Positions 1 through 4,939 of a stretch of 5,956 bases of DNA are shown piece after piece. Source of the DNA: Acidimicrobiales bacterium (GTDB taxonomy: Bacteria; Actinomycetota; Acidimicrobiia; Acidimicrobiales; RAAP-2). Made by a program: the position numbers and the translations under genes. Below the pieces are notes generated by a model that did no database searches, was not told the DNA's origin, and was given only the letters and a program-made list of their open reading frames with translations. How positions within the stretch are numbered: the first letter of the stretch is position 1; every line of letters starts with the position of its first letter. Location: NCBI GenBank assembly GCA_017883105.1, contig JADGOF010000153.1, positions 1 to 5,956 on the forward strand, read 5' to 3'.

Positions 1-300
1 CTTGGGAATGCCGGCGATCTTTGCGGCAACCTTTGCGGGACCCTTCGGGAACAGTTGGTAGAGCTCCTTCACCGAAACACCAGAGGTCTTGCCGAGGACC
101 CGCACGGTGGGGCCGGTGCCCTTCGCTGCATACTCGGCCCGCATGAACTTGATCACCCTCCAGTGCTGCTCCGTGAGGGCATCGATGCCCCCGGCCCGGG
201 CGATCTCCGGGGCCATCTCTTCGCTCCATGTTTCGGGATCCTCGAAGAACCCTTCGTCGTTCACAGTGACGTCGTGGCCGGCGTATGTGGCAGTGGGCAT
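1..300 (-). CDS. tusE: TusE/DsrC-family sulfur relay protein (3' end outside window)
   Basis: The 100 visible residues, starting MPTATYAGHD, match the small TusE/DsrC/DsvC family from end to end: an N-terminal DEGFFEDPETWSEEMAPEIA block (residues 15-34), LTEQHWRVIKFMRAEYAAKG (42-61), GPTVRVLGK (63-71) and the family tail LFPKGPAKVAAKIAGIPK (83-100). These proteins carry persulfide on a penultimate cysteine. That cysteine should lie a few codons past the left edge, so it cannot be verified. The second cysteine of true dissimilatory DsrC falls at Ala93, so the protein is TusE-like and not a DsrAB partner. The start is well supported: AGGAAGG (309-315, minus strand) lies 8 nt upstream of the ATG. 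The gene is 25 nt downstream of the SQR-like gene on the same strand, so co-transcription is likely. It would plausibly accept sulfane sulfur made by its neighbours. No tusBCD-like gene is visible here. Confidence 0.88.
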   Translation of the reverse strand, partial: MPTATYAGHDVTVNDEGFFEDPETWSEEMAPEIARAGGIDALTEQHWRVIKFMRAEYAAKGTGPTVRVLGKTSGVSVKELYQLFPKGPAKVAAKIAGIPK

Positions 301-308
301 GGTCAGCA

Positions 309-315
309 CCTTCCT
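309..315 (-). promoter_or_regulatory. Shine-Dalgarno site of the TusE-like gene
   Basis: AGGAAGG on the minus strand, 8 nt before the ATG at 300. It falls in the 25-nt gap after the SQR-like stop codon, giving the downstream gene its own ribosome entry within a shared transcript. Confidence 0.7.
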
Positions 316-325
316 GTGGGCACGG

Positions 326-1570
326 TCATGGACTCGATGCCTCCTCGGTCTTGCCATGAGTCGGCATAGCGGAGGCAACCCCCGGCACGTCACGGCCGGG
401 CAGCAGGCTGTGCCAGTAGAACCACCGGAACATGAGCTTGCCGAGATGGTTGAGGCGGGACTCCTTCAGCAGGGGCAGACCGACCTGGGTGGGGAAGTGG
501 CCGGGCAGAGGCTCGGTGTCGTAGTTGAAGTCGATGAGCAGCGCCTTGTGGAAGCCGGTCTCGATGAAGCAGTTGGCATGCCCGTCAAAGCTGGCGTCGA
601 GTTCCAAACCGGCGAGGAAGCGTTGGACGTTCTCGACGAGCACTTCCCCTTCGAAGTGGGTGACGGACCCGGCTTTCGACGTCGGGAGACTGGCTGCATC
701 GCCGATCGTGAACACGTTGGGTCGGGCCCGAGACTGAAGCGTGCGTGCGTCGGTCGGAACGAAGTTCAACTCGTCGCCGAGCCCCGGTGATCTCCCGACG
801 AACGGCGCACCACCATGGAGTGGCACCACGACAGCAAGGTCGAAGGGAATCTCCCGATCGTCGTAGGAGACCAGCCGGCCAGATGAACCGTCCACCTCGC
901 CGGTGTTGAATTCAGTGACGAGTTGGACGCCCTTCTCCTCGAGGAGGCCTCCAAGAGCACTGGAGGCAACGGGCTTGGTGAACGCACCATCGAGCGGTGT
1001 GGCGTAGATCAGTTCGACCTTGTCACGGATGCCACGCTCGCGTAGGTACCAGTCCATCAAGAAGCAGAACTCCAGAGGGGCGACCGGGCATTTGATCGGC
1101 ATGTCGACGACATTCACGACGATCCGCCCACCGTCGAACCAATCCAGCTTCTCCTTGAGGGCAACAGCTCCGTCCGGCGTGTAGAAGGTGAACACCGTCT
1201 CCATCCACCAAGGTCCCAGCAGTCCCTCGGTTTCCTCGGGTAGGAGTGTGGCGCCGGAGGCGACGATCAGGACGTCGTAGTCGAGCTTGCTCCCGTCGCT
1301 CAAGTACACCATATCGGCATCGAGCTCGACGTGGTCCACCCCGCCGCTGCAGTACCCGATCCCATGGTGGAGTTGACGACCTCGAGGCCGGATGATCTCC
1401 TCGAGGGAGGTCAGTCCGAACGGCACGAACAGCAATCCTGGCTGGTAGACGTGGCAATCGTCCTGGTCGATGACGACTATTTCGACGTCCTCCTCGTCCA
1501 GAACCCTGCGGAGTCGATTTGCTGCAAGGGTCCCCCCGGTTCCGCCGCCCAGAATGACGATCCTTCGCAT
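326..1570 (-). CDS. sqr: Sulfide:quinone oxidoreductase-like FAD flavoprotein
   Basis: A 414-residue protein of the two-dinucleotide-binding-domain flavoprotein superfamily. The N-terminal FAD motif is RIVILGGGTGGTLAANRL (residues 3-20) and the second FAD contact is NVFTIGDAASLPTSKAGS (285-302). SQR-type features are Cys161 in KCPVAPLEF, Cys334 in FDGHANCFIETG, matching the usual redox pair, and an aromatic, basic C-terminal segment (about 375-396) typical of the membrane-facing helix in SQRs. The third cysteine of well-studied type I SQRs appears to be Phe127 (TVFTFYTP). Known SQRs oxidise sulfide to sulfane sulfur and pass electrons to quinone at the inner face of the membrane; activity here is inferred. 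The ATG is chosen because the nucleotide-binding motif starts at residue 3, although no good Shine-Dalgarno precedes it. The TusE-like gene follows after 25 nt, and the methyltransferase ends 125 nt upstream. A related persulfide-handling flavoprotein rather than a true SQR is possible. Confidence 0.88.
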   Translation of the reverse strand: MRRIVILGGGTGGTLAANRLRRVLDEEDVEIVVIDQDDCHVYQPGLLFVPFGLTSLEEIIRPRGRQLHHGIGYCSGGVDHVELDADMVYLSDGSKLDYDVLIVASGATLLPEETEGLLGPWWMETVFTFYTPDGAVALKEKLDWFDGGRIVVNVVDMPIKCPVAPLEFCFLMDWYLRERGIRDKVELIYATPLDGAFTKPVASSALGGLLEEKGVQLVTEFNTGEVDGSSGRLVSYDDREIPFDLAVVVPLHGGAPFVGRSPGLGDELNFVPTDARTLQSRARPNVFTIGDAASLPTSKAGSVTHFEGEVLVENVQRFLAGLELDASFDGHANCFIETGFHKALLIDFNYDTEPLPGHFPTQVGLPLLKESRLNHLGKLMFRWFYWHSLLPGRDVPGVASAMPTHGKTEEASSP

Positions 1571-1695
1571 ATCGGCAGCATGCCCGGTCCCGAATGTCCG
1601 CAGTAGGGGAGAAAGTCCCCAATGGCCGACGCCAGGGCCTCGTCAAGGTTGCAGGGATGCACAGGAGAATCCCGCCGCGGCGGGCAGTCGAGTGA
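1571..1695 (-). other. Spacer between methyltransferase and SQR-like gene with two inverted repeats
   Basis: The 125-nt gap has no convincing gene. It contains a short hairpin (GGGGA-GAAAG-TCCCC, 1606-1620) and a perfect 14-bp palindrome CCCGCCGCGGCGGG (1671-1684), the latter 12 nt after the methyltransferase stop. The palindrome is GC-only, with no T-tract on either side, so a classical intrinsic terminator is not supported. No copy of the TATAC-N8-GTATA operator was found here, so the SQR-like gene either reads through from upstream or has its own unrecognised promoter. Confidence 0.45.
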
Positions 1696-2331
1696 CTATG
1701 CGTTATCGTCCCCTGGGCCCGGGTTGACGGCCACACCCAGGGTGAGCCAGCTCCACGGCTTCGGGCCCTTGGCATAACGCTGCTCGCTGCGTTCGACGTC
1801 GAATCCGGCTTCGGTTATCAACGAGGGCACGTCCCTGGTCAAGTGGCACCCGTCGGCCAGACGGCGCTGCAGCGGGTCAAGCCGGTGCTGCCACCTGGCG
1901 ACCGTTGGGTCAGGGGCGATCCCATGTTCGAGGAAGTGGAATCGGCCACCAGGTCGCACTACCCGGCGAAGCTCGGACAACACCTTGGCCGGGTCGGGGA
2001 CGGTACACAGGGTGAATGTGGAAAGCCCGGCGTCGCAGCTGGCATCATCGAGTGGAATGTCCTGTCCGTCGAGCCCGATGTGTTCGACCGGCACGGTGGC
2101 AGTAGCGATCCGTTTAGCAGCCAGCCGTCGGGCCAGCGCTGCGGGCTCGACGGCCAACACGACCTCCACCTCCGGTGGGTAGTGGCGGGTATTCAGCCCC
2201 GAGCCGAAACCGATTTCGACGACCCGTCCGGTCAGTCCGGTCGTGACCTCGGCCCGCCAGCACTCCAGGGCGGCGGTGCCGCAGGCCTGATCCACCAGCC
2301 GGGGGAGGATGTGCTGACGGTAGAAGCCCAC
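1696..2331 (-). CDS. Class I SAM-dependent methyltransferase, METTL7/TMT1-like
   Basis: From the GTG at 2331 the protein is 211 residues and starts with GFYRQHILPRLVDQACG, the expected family N-terminus. A GTG at 2340 is an alternative, and the frame stays open further upstream. Motif I is VVEIGFGSGLN (about 37-47), the acidic ribose-binding position is in LAVEP (Glu62), and the post-motif strand is RPGGRFHFLEHG (126-137). The tail, ARWQHRLDPLQRRLADGCHLTRDVP (145-169), resembles the WQ..LDP...L.DGC.LTR signature of METTL7/TMT1 enzymes, which methylate thiols and hydrogen sulfide in animals. Bacterial relatives are usually annotated only as methyltransferases or UbiE-like, so the substrate is unproven. 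Its promoter region is shared with the divergent CsoR-family repressor and contains that repressor's likely operator. This supports a sulfur-related role such as S-methylation of sulfide or thiol, but that is inference. Neither start has a clear Shine-Dalgarno. Confidence 0.85.
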   Translation of the reverse strand: MGFYRQHILPRLVDQACGTAALECWRAEVTTGLTGRVVEIGFGSGLNTRHYPPEVEVVLAVEPAALARRLAAKRIATATVPVEHIGLDGQDIPLDDASCDAGLSTFTLCTVPDPAKVLSELRRVVRPGGRFHFLEHGIAPDPTVARWQHRLDPLQRRLADGCHLTRDVPSLITEAGFDVERSEQRYAKGPKPWSWLTLGVAVNPGPGDDNA

Positions 2332-2438
2332 ATCCGGCACGCTAGCCGTCGACCCCAATCGTCGGTGCCGCCCGATCGAACATCGGTCGCACGGCACCGG
2401 TGGCGCTCTGTCGACTGATGTCGAAAGGTGCGGCGAAG

Positions 2439-2444
2439 TGTCAA
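2439..2444 (-). promoter_or_regulatory. Possible -35 box for the methyltransferase
   Basis: A perfect TTGACA on the minus strand, about 108 nt upstream of the methyltransferase start and 5 bp from the edge of the candidate operator at 2450-2467. No good -10 hexamer is seen 16-18 nt downstream, so the promoter assignment is weak. Confidence 0.3.
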
Positions 2445-2449
2445 TTGGA

Positions 2450-2467
2450 TATACGGGGTAGGGTATA
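2450..2467. promoter_or_regulatory. Candidate CsoR/CstR-family operator (site 1), divergent region
   Basis: TATAC-GGGGTAGG-GTATA: perfect 5-bp arms around an 8-bp GC-rich core. The same 18-bp geometry recurs at 4901-4918 upstream of the rhodanese/reductase unit. CsoR-family repressors are known to bind AT-edged inverted repeats with G/C tracts in the centre, so this fits the repressor gene starting 57 bp downstream and implies autoregulation. It also lies next to a TTGACA facing the methyltransferase, so it may control both directions. Binding itself is inferred. Confidence 0.7.
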
Positions 2468-2491
2468 GGGGAAGGCAGGACGCAGACCGAC

Positions 2492-2501
2492 ACCGATCGG
2501 T
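2492..2501. repeat. 10-bp palindrome in the repressor leader
   Basis: ACCGATCGGT is perfectly self-complementary. A slightly wider inverted repeat, GACCGA (2485-2490) and TCGGTC (2497-2502), overlaps it. It lies about 10 nt before the repressor's Shine-Dalgarno, so it could form a weak leader hairpin or be a protein site. Chance is a real alternative at this length. Confidence 0.3.
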
Positions 2502-2511
2502 CATGCCAAGC

Positions 2512-2517
2512 AGGAGG
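2512..2517 (+). promoter_or_regulatory. Shine-Dalgarno site of the CsoR-family repressor
   Basis: A perfect AGGAGG placed 7 nt before the ATG at 2525. It fixes the repressor start and is the strongest ribosome-binding site in the window. Confidence 0.85.
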
Positions 2518-2524
2518 ACAGTCC

Positions 2525-2794
2525 ATGCAGTTGCCGGAAGAGGTCATCGAAGATATCCGGAAGCGTCTCCATCGAGTGTCTGGACAGATAGATGGTATCG
2601 AGCGAATGCTCGATCAGGGGCGGGAGTGTCGTGACGTCGTCACCCAGCTATCCGCAGCAACGAAGGCCCTCGAGCAGGCGGGATTCAGACTTGTGGCCGC
2701 CGGGCTCGCCTACTGCGTAGCGCATCCTGAGGAGGCCGAGGCCGATGGGTATCCCCTCGAGGCCGTCCAACGGATGTTCATGAAGCTGGCCTGA
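2525..2794 (+). CDS. cstR: CsoR/RcnR-family repressor, CstR-like persulfide sensor
   Basis: An 89-residue all-helical repressor of the CsoR/RcnR/FrmR family (DUF156). The core is RLHRVSGQIDGIERMLDQG (14-32), followed by Cys35, the DVVTQLSAATKALEQAG helix (37-53) and Cys64. The two cysteines are 29 residues apart, as in both CsoR and CstR. The copper ligand histidine of CsoR sits four residues before the second cysteine; here that position is Gly60. A conserved cysteine pair without the histidine is the hallmark of CstR, which senses persulfide or polysulfide by cross-linking its cysteines and releasing DNA. Every recognisable neighbour is a sulfane-sulfur or thiol gene, which agrees with that reading. 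The start is set by AGGAGG 7 nt upstream. It is divergent from the methyltransferase and convergent with the CoADR gene. Autoregulation is likely through site 1. A metal or formaldehyde sensor remains less likely. Confidence 0.85.
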   Translation: MQLPEEVIEDIRKRLHRVSGQIDGIERMLDQGRECRDVVTQLSAATKALEQAGFRLVAAGLAYCVAHPEEAEADGYPLEAVQRMFMKLA

Positions 2795-2805
2795 CCATCA
2801 ACGAG

Positions 2806-2844
2806 TGCGCTACGCAGTAGGTCCGCTCGAGCCTGCGTATCGCA
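2806..2844. terminator. Hairpin between convergent genes, possible bidirectional terminator
   Basis: TGCGCTACGCAG (2806-2817) pairs with CTGCGTATCGCA (2833-2844) at 11 of 12 positions, leaving a 15-nt loop that itself holds the palindrome GCTCGAGC (2825-2832). It sits in the 78-nt gap between the repressor stop and the reductase stop, where both transcripts must end. There is no U-tract on either strand, so it is not a textbook intrinsic terminator. The left arm is also a perfect 15-bp inverse of 2710-2724 inside the repressor gene. Confidence 0.4.
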
Positions 2845-2872
2845 TCCGAACAAGGCGTGGTGCGCATCTGGG

Positions 2873-4540
2873 TCAGACGGTCTCGACGAGCCGACTGGCC
2901 TCGCCACATCGGGCTGCGTCGGCGGCGACCCAGGTGCGATAACCGCCGTCCAAGTTCCGTGCTCCGATACCGAGCTCGTGCAGCAGGGTGGTGGCAGTGT
3001 GCCCACGTTGGCCAACCTCGCAGTAGACGACGAATGGGCCCGACCCGAGTTGGGGAAGGTCCTCGCGTAGCGTGTCGAGGGATGCGTTGACACTGCCGGG
3101 AATGGAACCATGGGCGTACTCGGCAGGACTCCGCACGTCGAGCAGCGACCATCCCGACGCCAGGAGATCATCGATCTCATCGGGCTCGACAACATCGCAC
3201 TCGCCGGACCGGATGTTCTCTGCCATATAGCCGAGCATGTTCACCGGATCCTTGGCCGACGAGAATGGCGGTGCGTAGGCGAGTTCGAGGTCGGCCAGGA
3301 ATTCGGCACGGATACCGCCTGCCATGGCCGTCGCCAGGATATCGATGCGCTTGTCGACCCCCTCGCCACCTACTGCCTGGGCGCCGAGAATGGTGCCGTC
3401 GTCCGGATCGAAGAGCAGTTTGATCGACATCGGCTGAGCTCCCGGGTAGTAGCCGGCGTGGCTCAACGGGTGGGAGCGGACGACGCGATAGCGCCTACCA
3501 ACCCCACGGAGGCGCTTCTCGTTCCACCCGGTCAAGGCTGCGGTGAGCCCAAAGACCTTGACGATGGCTGTTCCGAGTGAAGGAGACCGGTGTACGGGGA
3601 GCCCGCAGATGTGGTCGGCGACCCTGCGACCTTGGCGGTTGGCGATATTGGCGAGCGCGATCAGCGACGTGCCACCCCCAACCCAGTCGCTTTTCTCCAC
3701 TGCATCGCCGACCGCGTAGATGTCGTGATCACTGGTCCGGTTGGCTTCATCAACGGCGATACCGCCGTTTGGGCCGAGGCCGAGACCCGCCATCTCGGCG
3801 AGACGGACGTCGGGACGAACGCCGATAGACCCGATCACCAGCTCAGCGGGGAGTGTGCGGCCATCGGCGAGGACGACGCCGGACGCGGACACCTCGGAGA
3901 CGGCGACGCCGGTCTCCACCGACACACCATGGGCAATGAGCTCCGCAGCCACGAGGATCGAGAGCTCGGGGTCGAGCGGGGTGAGCACCTGTTCGGCCGC
4001 CTCGACGACGGTGACAGCGATACCGCTGTGCGAGAGGTTCTCGGCAGTTTCGAGGCCGATGAATCCTCCGCCGATGACGACGGCCGTGGTCGGGGCACCG
4101 GTCACATCTCGTGCCAGTCGTTCGGCATCTTCGACAGTTCGCAGGCCTCGGACGCGCTCGAAGCCAGGGATCGGCGGACGGATCGATACCGCTCCGGGGC
4201 TCAGGACAAGCTTGTCGTAAGGAATGGTCGTCTCCGAGCCGTCGATGGTGGAACGAACCGACACTTGGTGCGCATGACCATCGACTGCCACGACCTCTTC
4301 GTTCACCCGAACGTCGAGCCGGAAACGCTCGTACAGGCGCTCGGGAGTCTGCAGCAGCAGGTCTTCCTCATCCTCGATCACTCCGCCTACGAAATAGGGG
4401 AGCCCGCAATTGGCGTAGGACACATAGCCCGAGCGTTCGAGGACGGTGATCGACGCCGACTCATCGAGGCGCCGAAGCCGTGTTGCCGTGGACATTCCAC
4501 CAGCGACGCCGCCGACCACAACCACTCGCCGCCGGCTCAT
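2873..4540 (-). CDS. CoA-disulfide/persulfide reductase with C-terminal rhodanese domain (CoADR-RHD)
   Basis: 555 residues. The FAD motif is VVVVGGVAGGMSTATRLRR (6-24). The catalytic-cysteine segment is YVSYANCGLPYFVGG (39-53) with Cys45, as in CoA-disulfide reductases and NADH oxidases. A second nucleotide-binding motif is AVVIGGGFIGLETAENL (153-169), and the FAD contact is IYAVGDA (274-280). Tyr364/Tyr365 and Tyr422 lie in the regions holding the conserved CoADR tyrosines. A rhodanese domain occupies about 449-545, with LLDVRSPAEYAHGSIPGSVN and the active loop YCEVGQRG (Cys507). Such fusions reduce CoA disulfide or persulfide with NAD(P)H, the rhodanese cysteine receiving or delivering sulfane sulfur. 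The start is the ATG that overlaps the upstream rhodanese stop as ATGA, implying translational coupling. The frame remains open upstream to 4762, but that part is arginine-rich and overlaps the rhodanese gene. The protein is probably cytosolic. Confidence 0.93.
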   Translation of the reverse strand: MSRRRVVVVGGVAGGMSTATRLRRLDESASITVLERSGYVSYANCGLPYFVGGVIEDEEDLLLQTPERLYERFRLDVRVNEEVVAVDGHAHQVSVRSTIDGSETTIPYDKLVLSPGAVSIRPPIPGFERVRGLRTVEDAERLARDVTGAPTTAVVIGGGFIGLETAENLSHSGIAVTVVEAAEQVLTPLDPELSILVAAELIAHGVSVETGVAVSEVSASGVVLADGRTLPAELVIGSIGVRPDVRLAEMAGLGLGPNGGIAVDEANRTSDHDIYAVGDAVEKSDWVGGGTSLIALANIANRQGRRVADHICGLPVHRSPSLGTAIVKVFGLTAALTGWNEKRLRGVGRRYRVVRSHPLSHAGYYPGAQPMSIKLLFDPDDGTILGAQAVGGEGVDKRIDILATAMAGGIRAEFLADLELAYAPPFSSAKDPVNMLGYMAENIRSGECDVVEPDEIDDLLASGWSLLDVRSPAEYAHGSIPGSVNASLDTLREDLPQLGSGPFVVYCEVGQRGHTATTLLHELGIGARNLDGGYRTWVAADAARCGEASRLVETV

Positions 4541-4854
4541 CGCGGGCCCGAGGCTACGGGGCCGCCGGCCGCCACCTTGGCTCGCAAGCCGCCCTTCATG
4601 TTCCGTGCCCGCACGCCGGCGCTCCGCAGTTGCGGTATTCCCGCGCGGGAACGAATCCCGCTTGCGAAGATGAACTCGGTGGTCGTGGACAGTTGGGGGA
4701 TGTCCTGTCCTAGCTGACCAAGGGGTACGGAGCGGGCGCCTTCGGGGTGCCCGGCGGAGCACTCGCAGGGCTCACGGAGGTCGATGAGCACCGACCATTC
4801 ACCGACCCGATCCATCGCGCCCGAGGCCACCAATGAGTCGATTCTCTTGAACAT
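4537..4854 (-). CDS. Small rhodanese-like protein lacking the catalytic cysteine
   Basis: 105 residues forming one rhodanese fold: VLIDLREPCECSAGHPEGARSVPLGQL (22-48), then the active-site-loop region FASGIRSRAG (63-72), then LRSAGVRARNMKGGLRAKVAAGGPV (76-100). The usual loop reads CxSGxRS; here the cysteine position is Phe63 (TTC, one base from the cysteine codon TGC). Sulfurtransferase activity by the standard mechanism is therefore not expected. Two unusual cysteines, Cys30 and Cys32, sit in a CxC just before the conserved GH. It could act as a partner or scaffold for the reductase, whose own rhodanese domain has its cysteine. GAAAGG (4860-4865, minus strand) lies 5 nt before the ATG. The stop overlaps the reductase start by 4 nt, so this is the first gene of a coupled two-gene unit transcribed from the operator region at 4901-4938. 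Confidence 0.82.
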   Translation of the reverse strand: MFKRIDSLVASGAMDRVGEWSVLIDLREPCECSAGHPEGARSVPLGQLGQDIPQLSTTTEFIFASGIRSRAGIPQLRSAGVRARNMKGGLRAKVAAGGPVASGPR

Positions 4855-4900
4855 CGGAACCTTTCAGCCGGTCCCGTGTGGGACTCTCGTTTGGGGCGAG

Positions 4901-4918
4901 TATACCCCCACAGGTATA
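4901..4918. promoter_or_regulatory. Candidate CsoR/CstR-family operator (site 2), rhodanese/reductase promoter
   Basis: TATACC-CCCACA-GGTATA: perfect 6-bp arms around a 6-nt spacer. It shares the TATAC-N8-GTATA layout of site 1 in front of the repressor gene. It lies 46 bp upstream of the rhodanese ATG. Read on the minus strand, its arms supply possible -10 hexamers such as TATACC, 15 nt after a TTGACG at 4934-4939. A bound repressor would cover the core promoter. Flanking GGGGCG (4893-4898) and CGCCCC (4924-4929) form an outer, off-centre inverted repeat. Confidence 0.72.
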
Positions 4919-4920
4919 TC

Positions 4921-4938
4921 TGACGCCCCACCGCGTCA
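4921..4938. promoter_or_regulatory. Second inverted repeat adjacent to operator site 2
   Basis: TGACGC-CCCACC-GCGTCA: perfect 6-bp arms and a 6-nt spacer. It starts 2 bp after site 2, has the same total length, and its spacer differs from that of site 2 by one base. The centres are 20 bp apart, about two helical turns. It overlaps the likely minus-strand -35 box. It may be a second repressor site or the site of another regulator. Confidence 0.5.
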
Positions 4939-4939
4939 A
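4934..4939 (-). promoter_or_regulatory. Candidate -35 box of the rhodanese/reductase unit
   Basis: TTGACG on the minus strand, five of six bases of the sigma-70-type consensus. The nearest -10-like hexamer, TATACC (4913-4918), is 15 nt downstream, a short spacing, and lies inside operator site 2. Long or short spacers are common where a repressor sits between or over the boxes. The assignment rests on sequence only. Confidence 0.4.

Noticed and set aside
89..790. A 233-codon plus-strand open frame
   Set aside because: It is antisense to the TusE-like gene and the 3' part of the SQR-like gene, both with strong family matches. Its translation shows no known motif.
1477..1662. A 61-codon minus-strand frame with a GTG start overlapping the SQR-like start
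   Set aside because: No Shine-Dalgarno, no family resemblance, and 94 nt overlap with the SQR-like gene in another frame.
1843..2418. A 191-codon plus-strand open frame
   Set aside because: It is the antisense shadow of the methyltransferase, which carries clear SAM-binding motifs on the other strand.
2332..2547. A 72-residue N-terminal extension of the methyltransferase
   Set aside because: It would run through the operator and the repressor's ribosome-binding site and start codon, and it lacks family similarity. The conserved part begins at GFYRQHILPR.
2746..2756. GGGTATCCCC inside the repressor gene as a third operator
   Set aside because: It lacks the TATAC/GTATA arms and is explained by the Gly-Tyr-Pro-Leu codons.
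2525..2794. Calling the repressor a copper sensor
   Set aside because: The copper-ligand histidine is missing (Gly60) and no copper ATPase or chaperone gene is nearby, whereas sulfur genes are.
3590..4717. A 375-codon plus-strand open frame opposite the reductase and rhodanese genes
   Set aside because: It is fully antisense to two genes with clear family motifs and has no recognisable domain. Long antisense frames are common in high-GC coding DNA.
4541..4762. An N-terminal extension of the reductase up to 4762
   Set aside because: The added 74 residues are arginine-rich, overlap the rhodanese gene in another frame and precede a standard FAD-motif start. The ATGA junction explains the start better.
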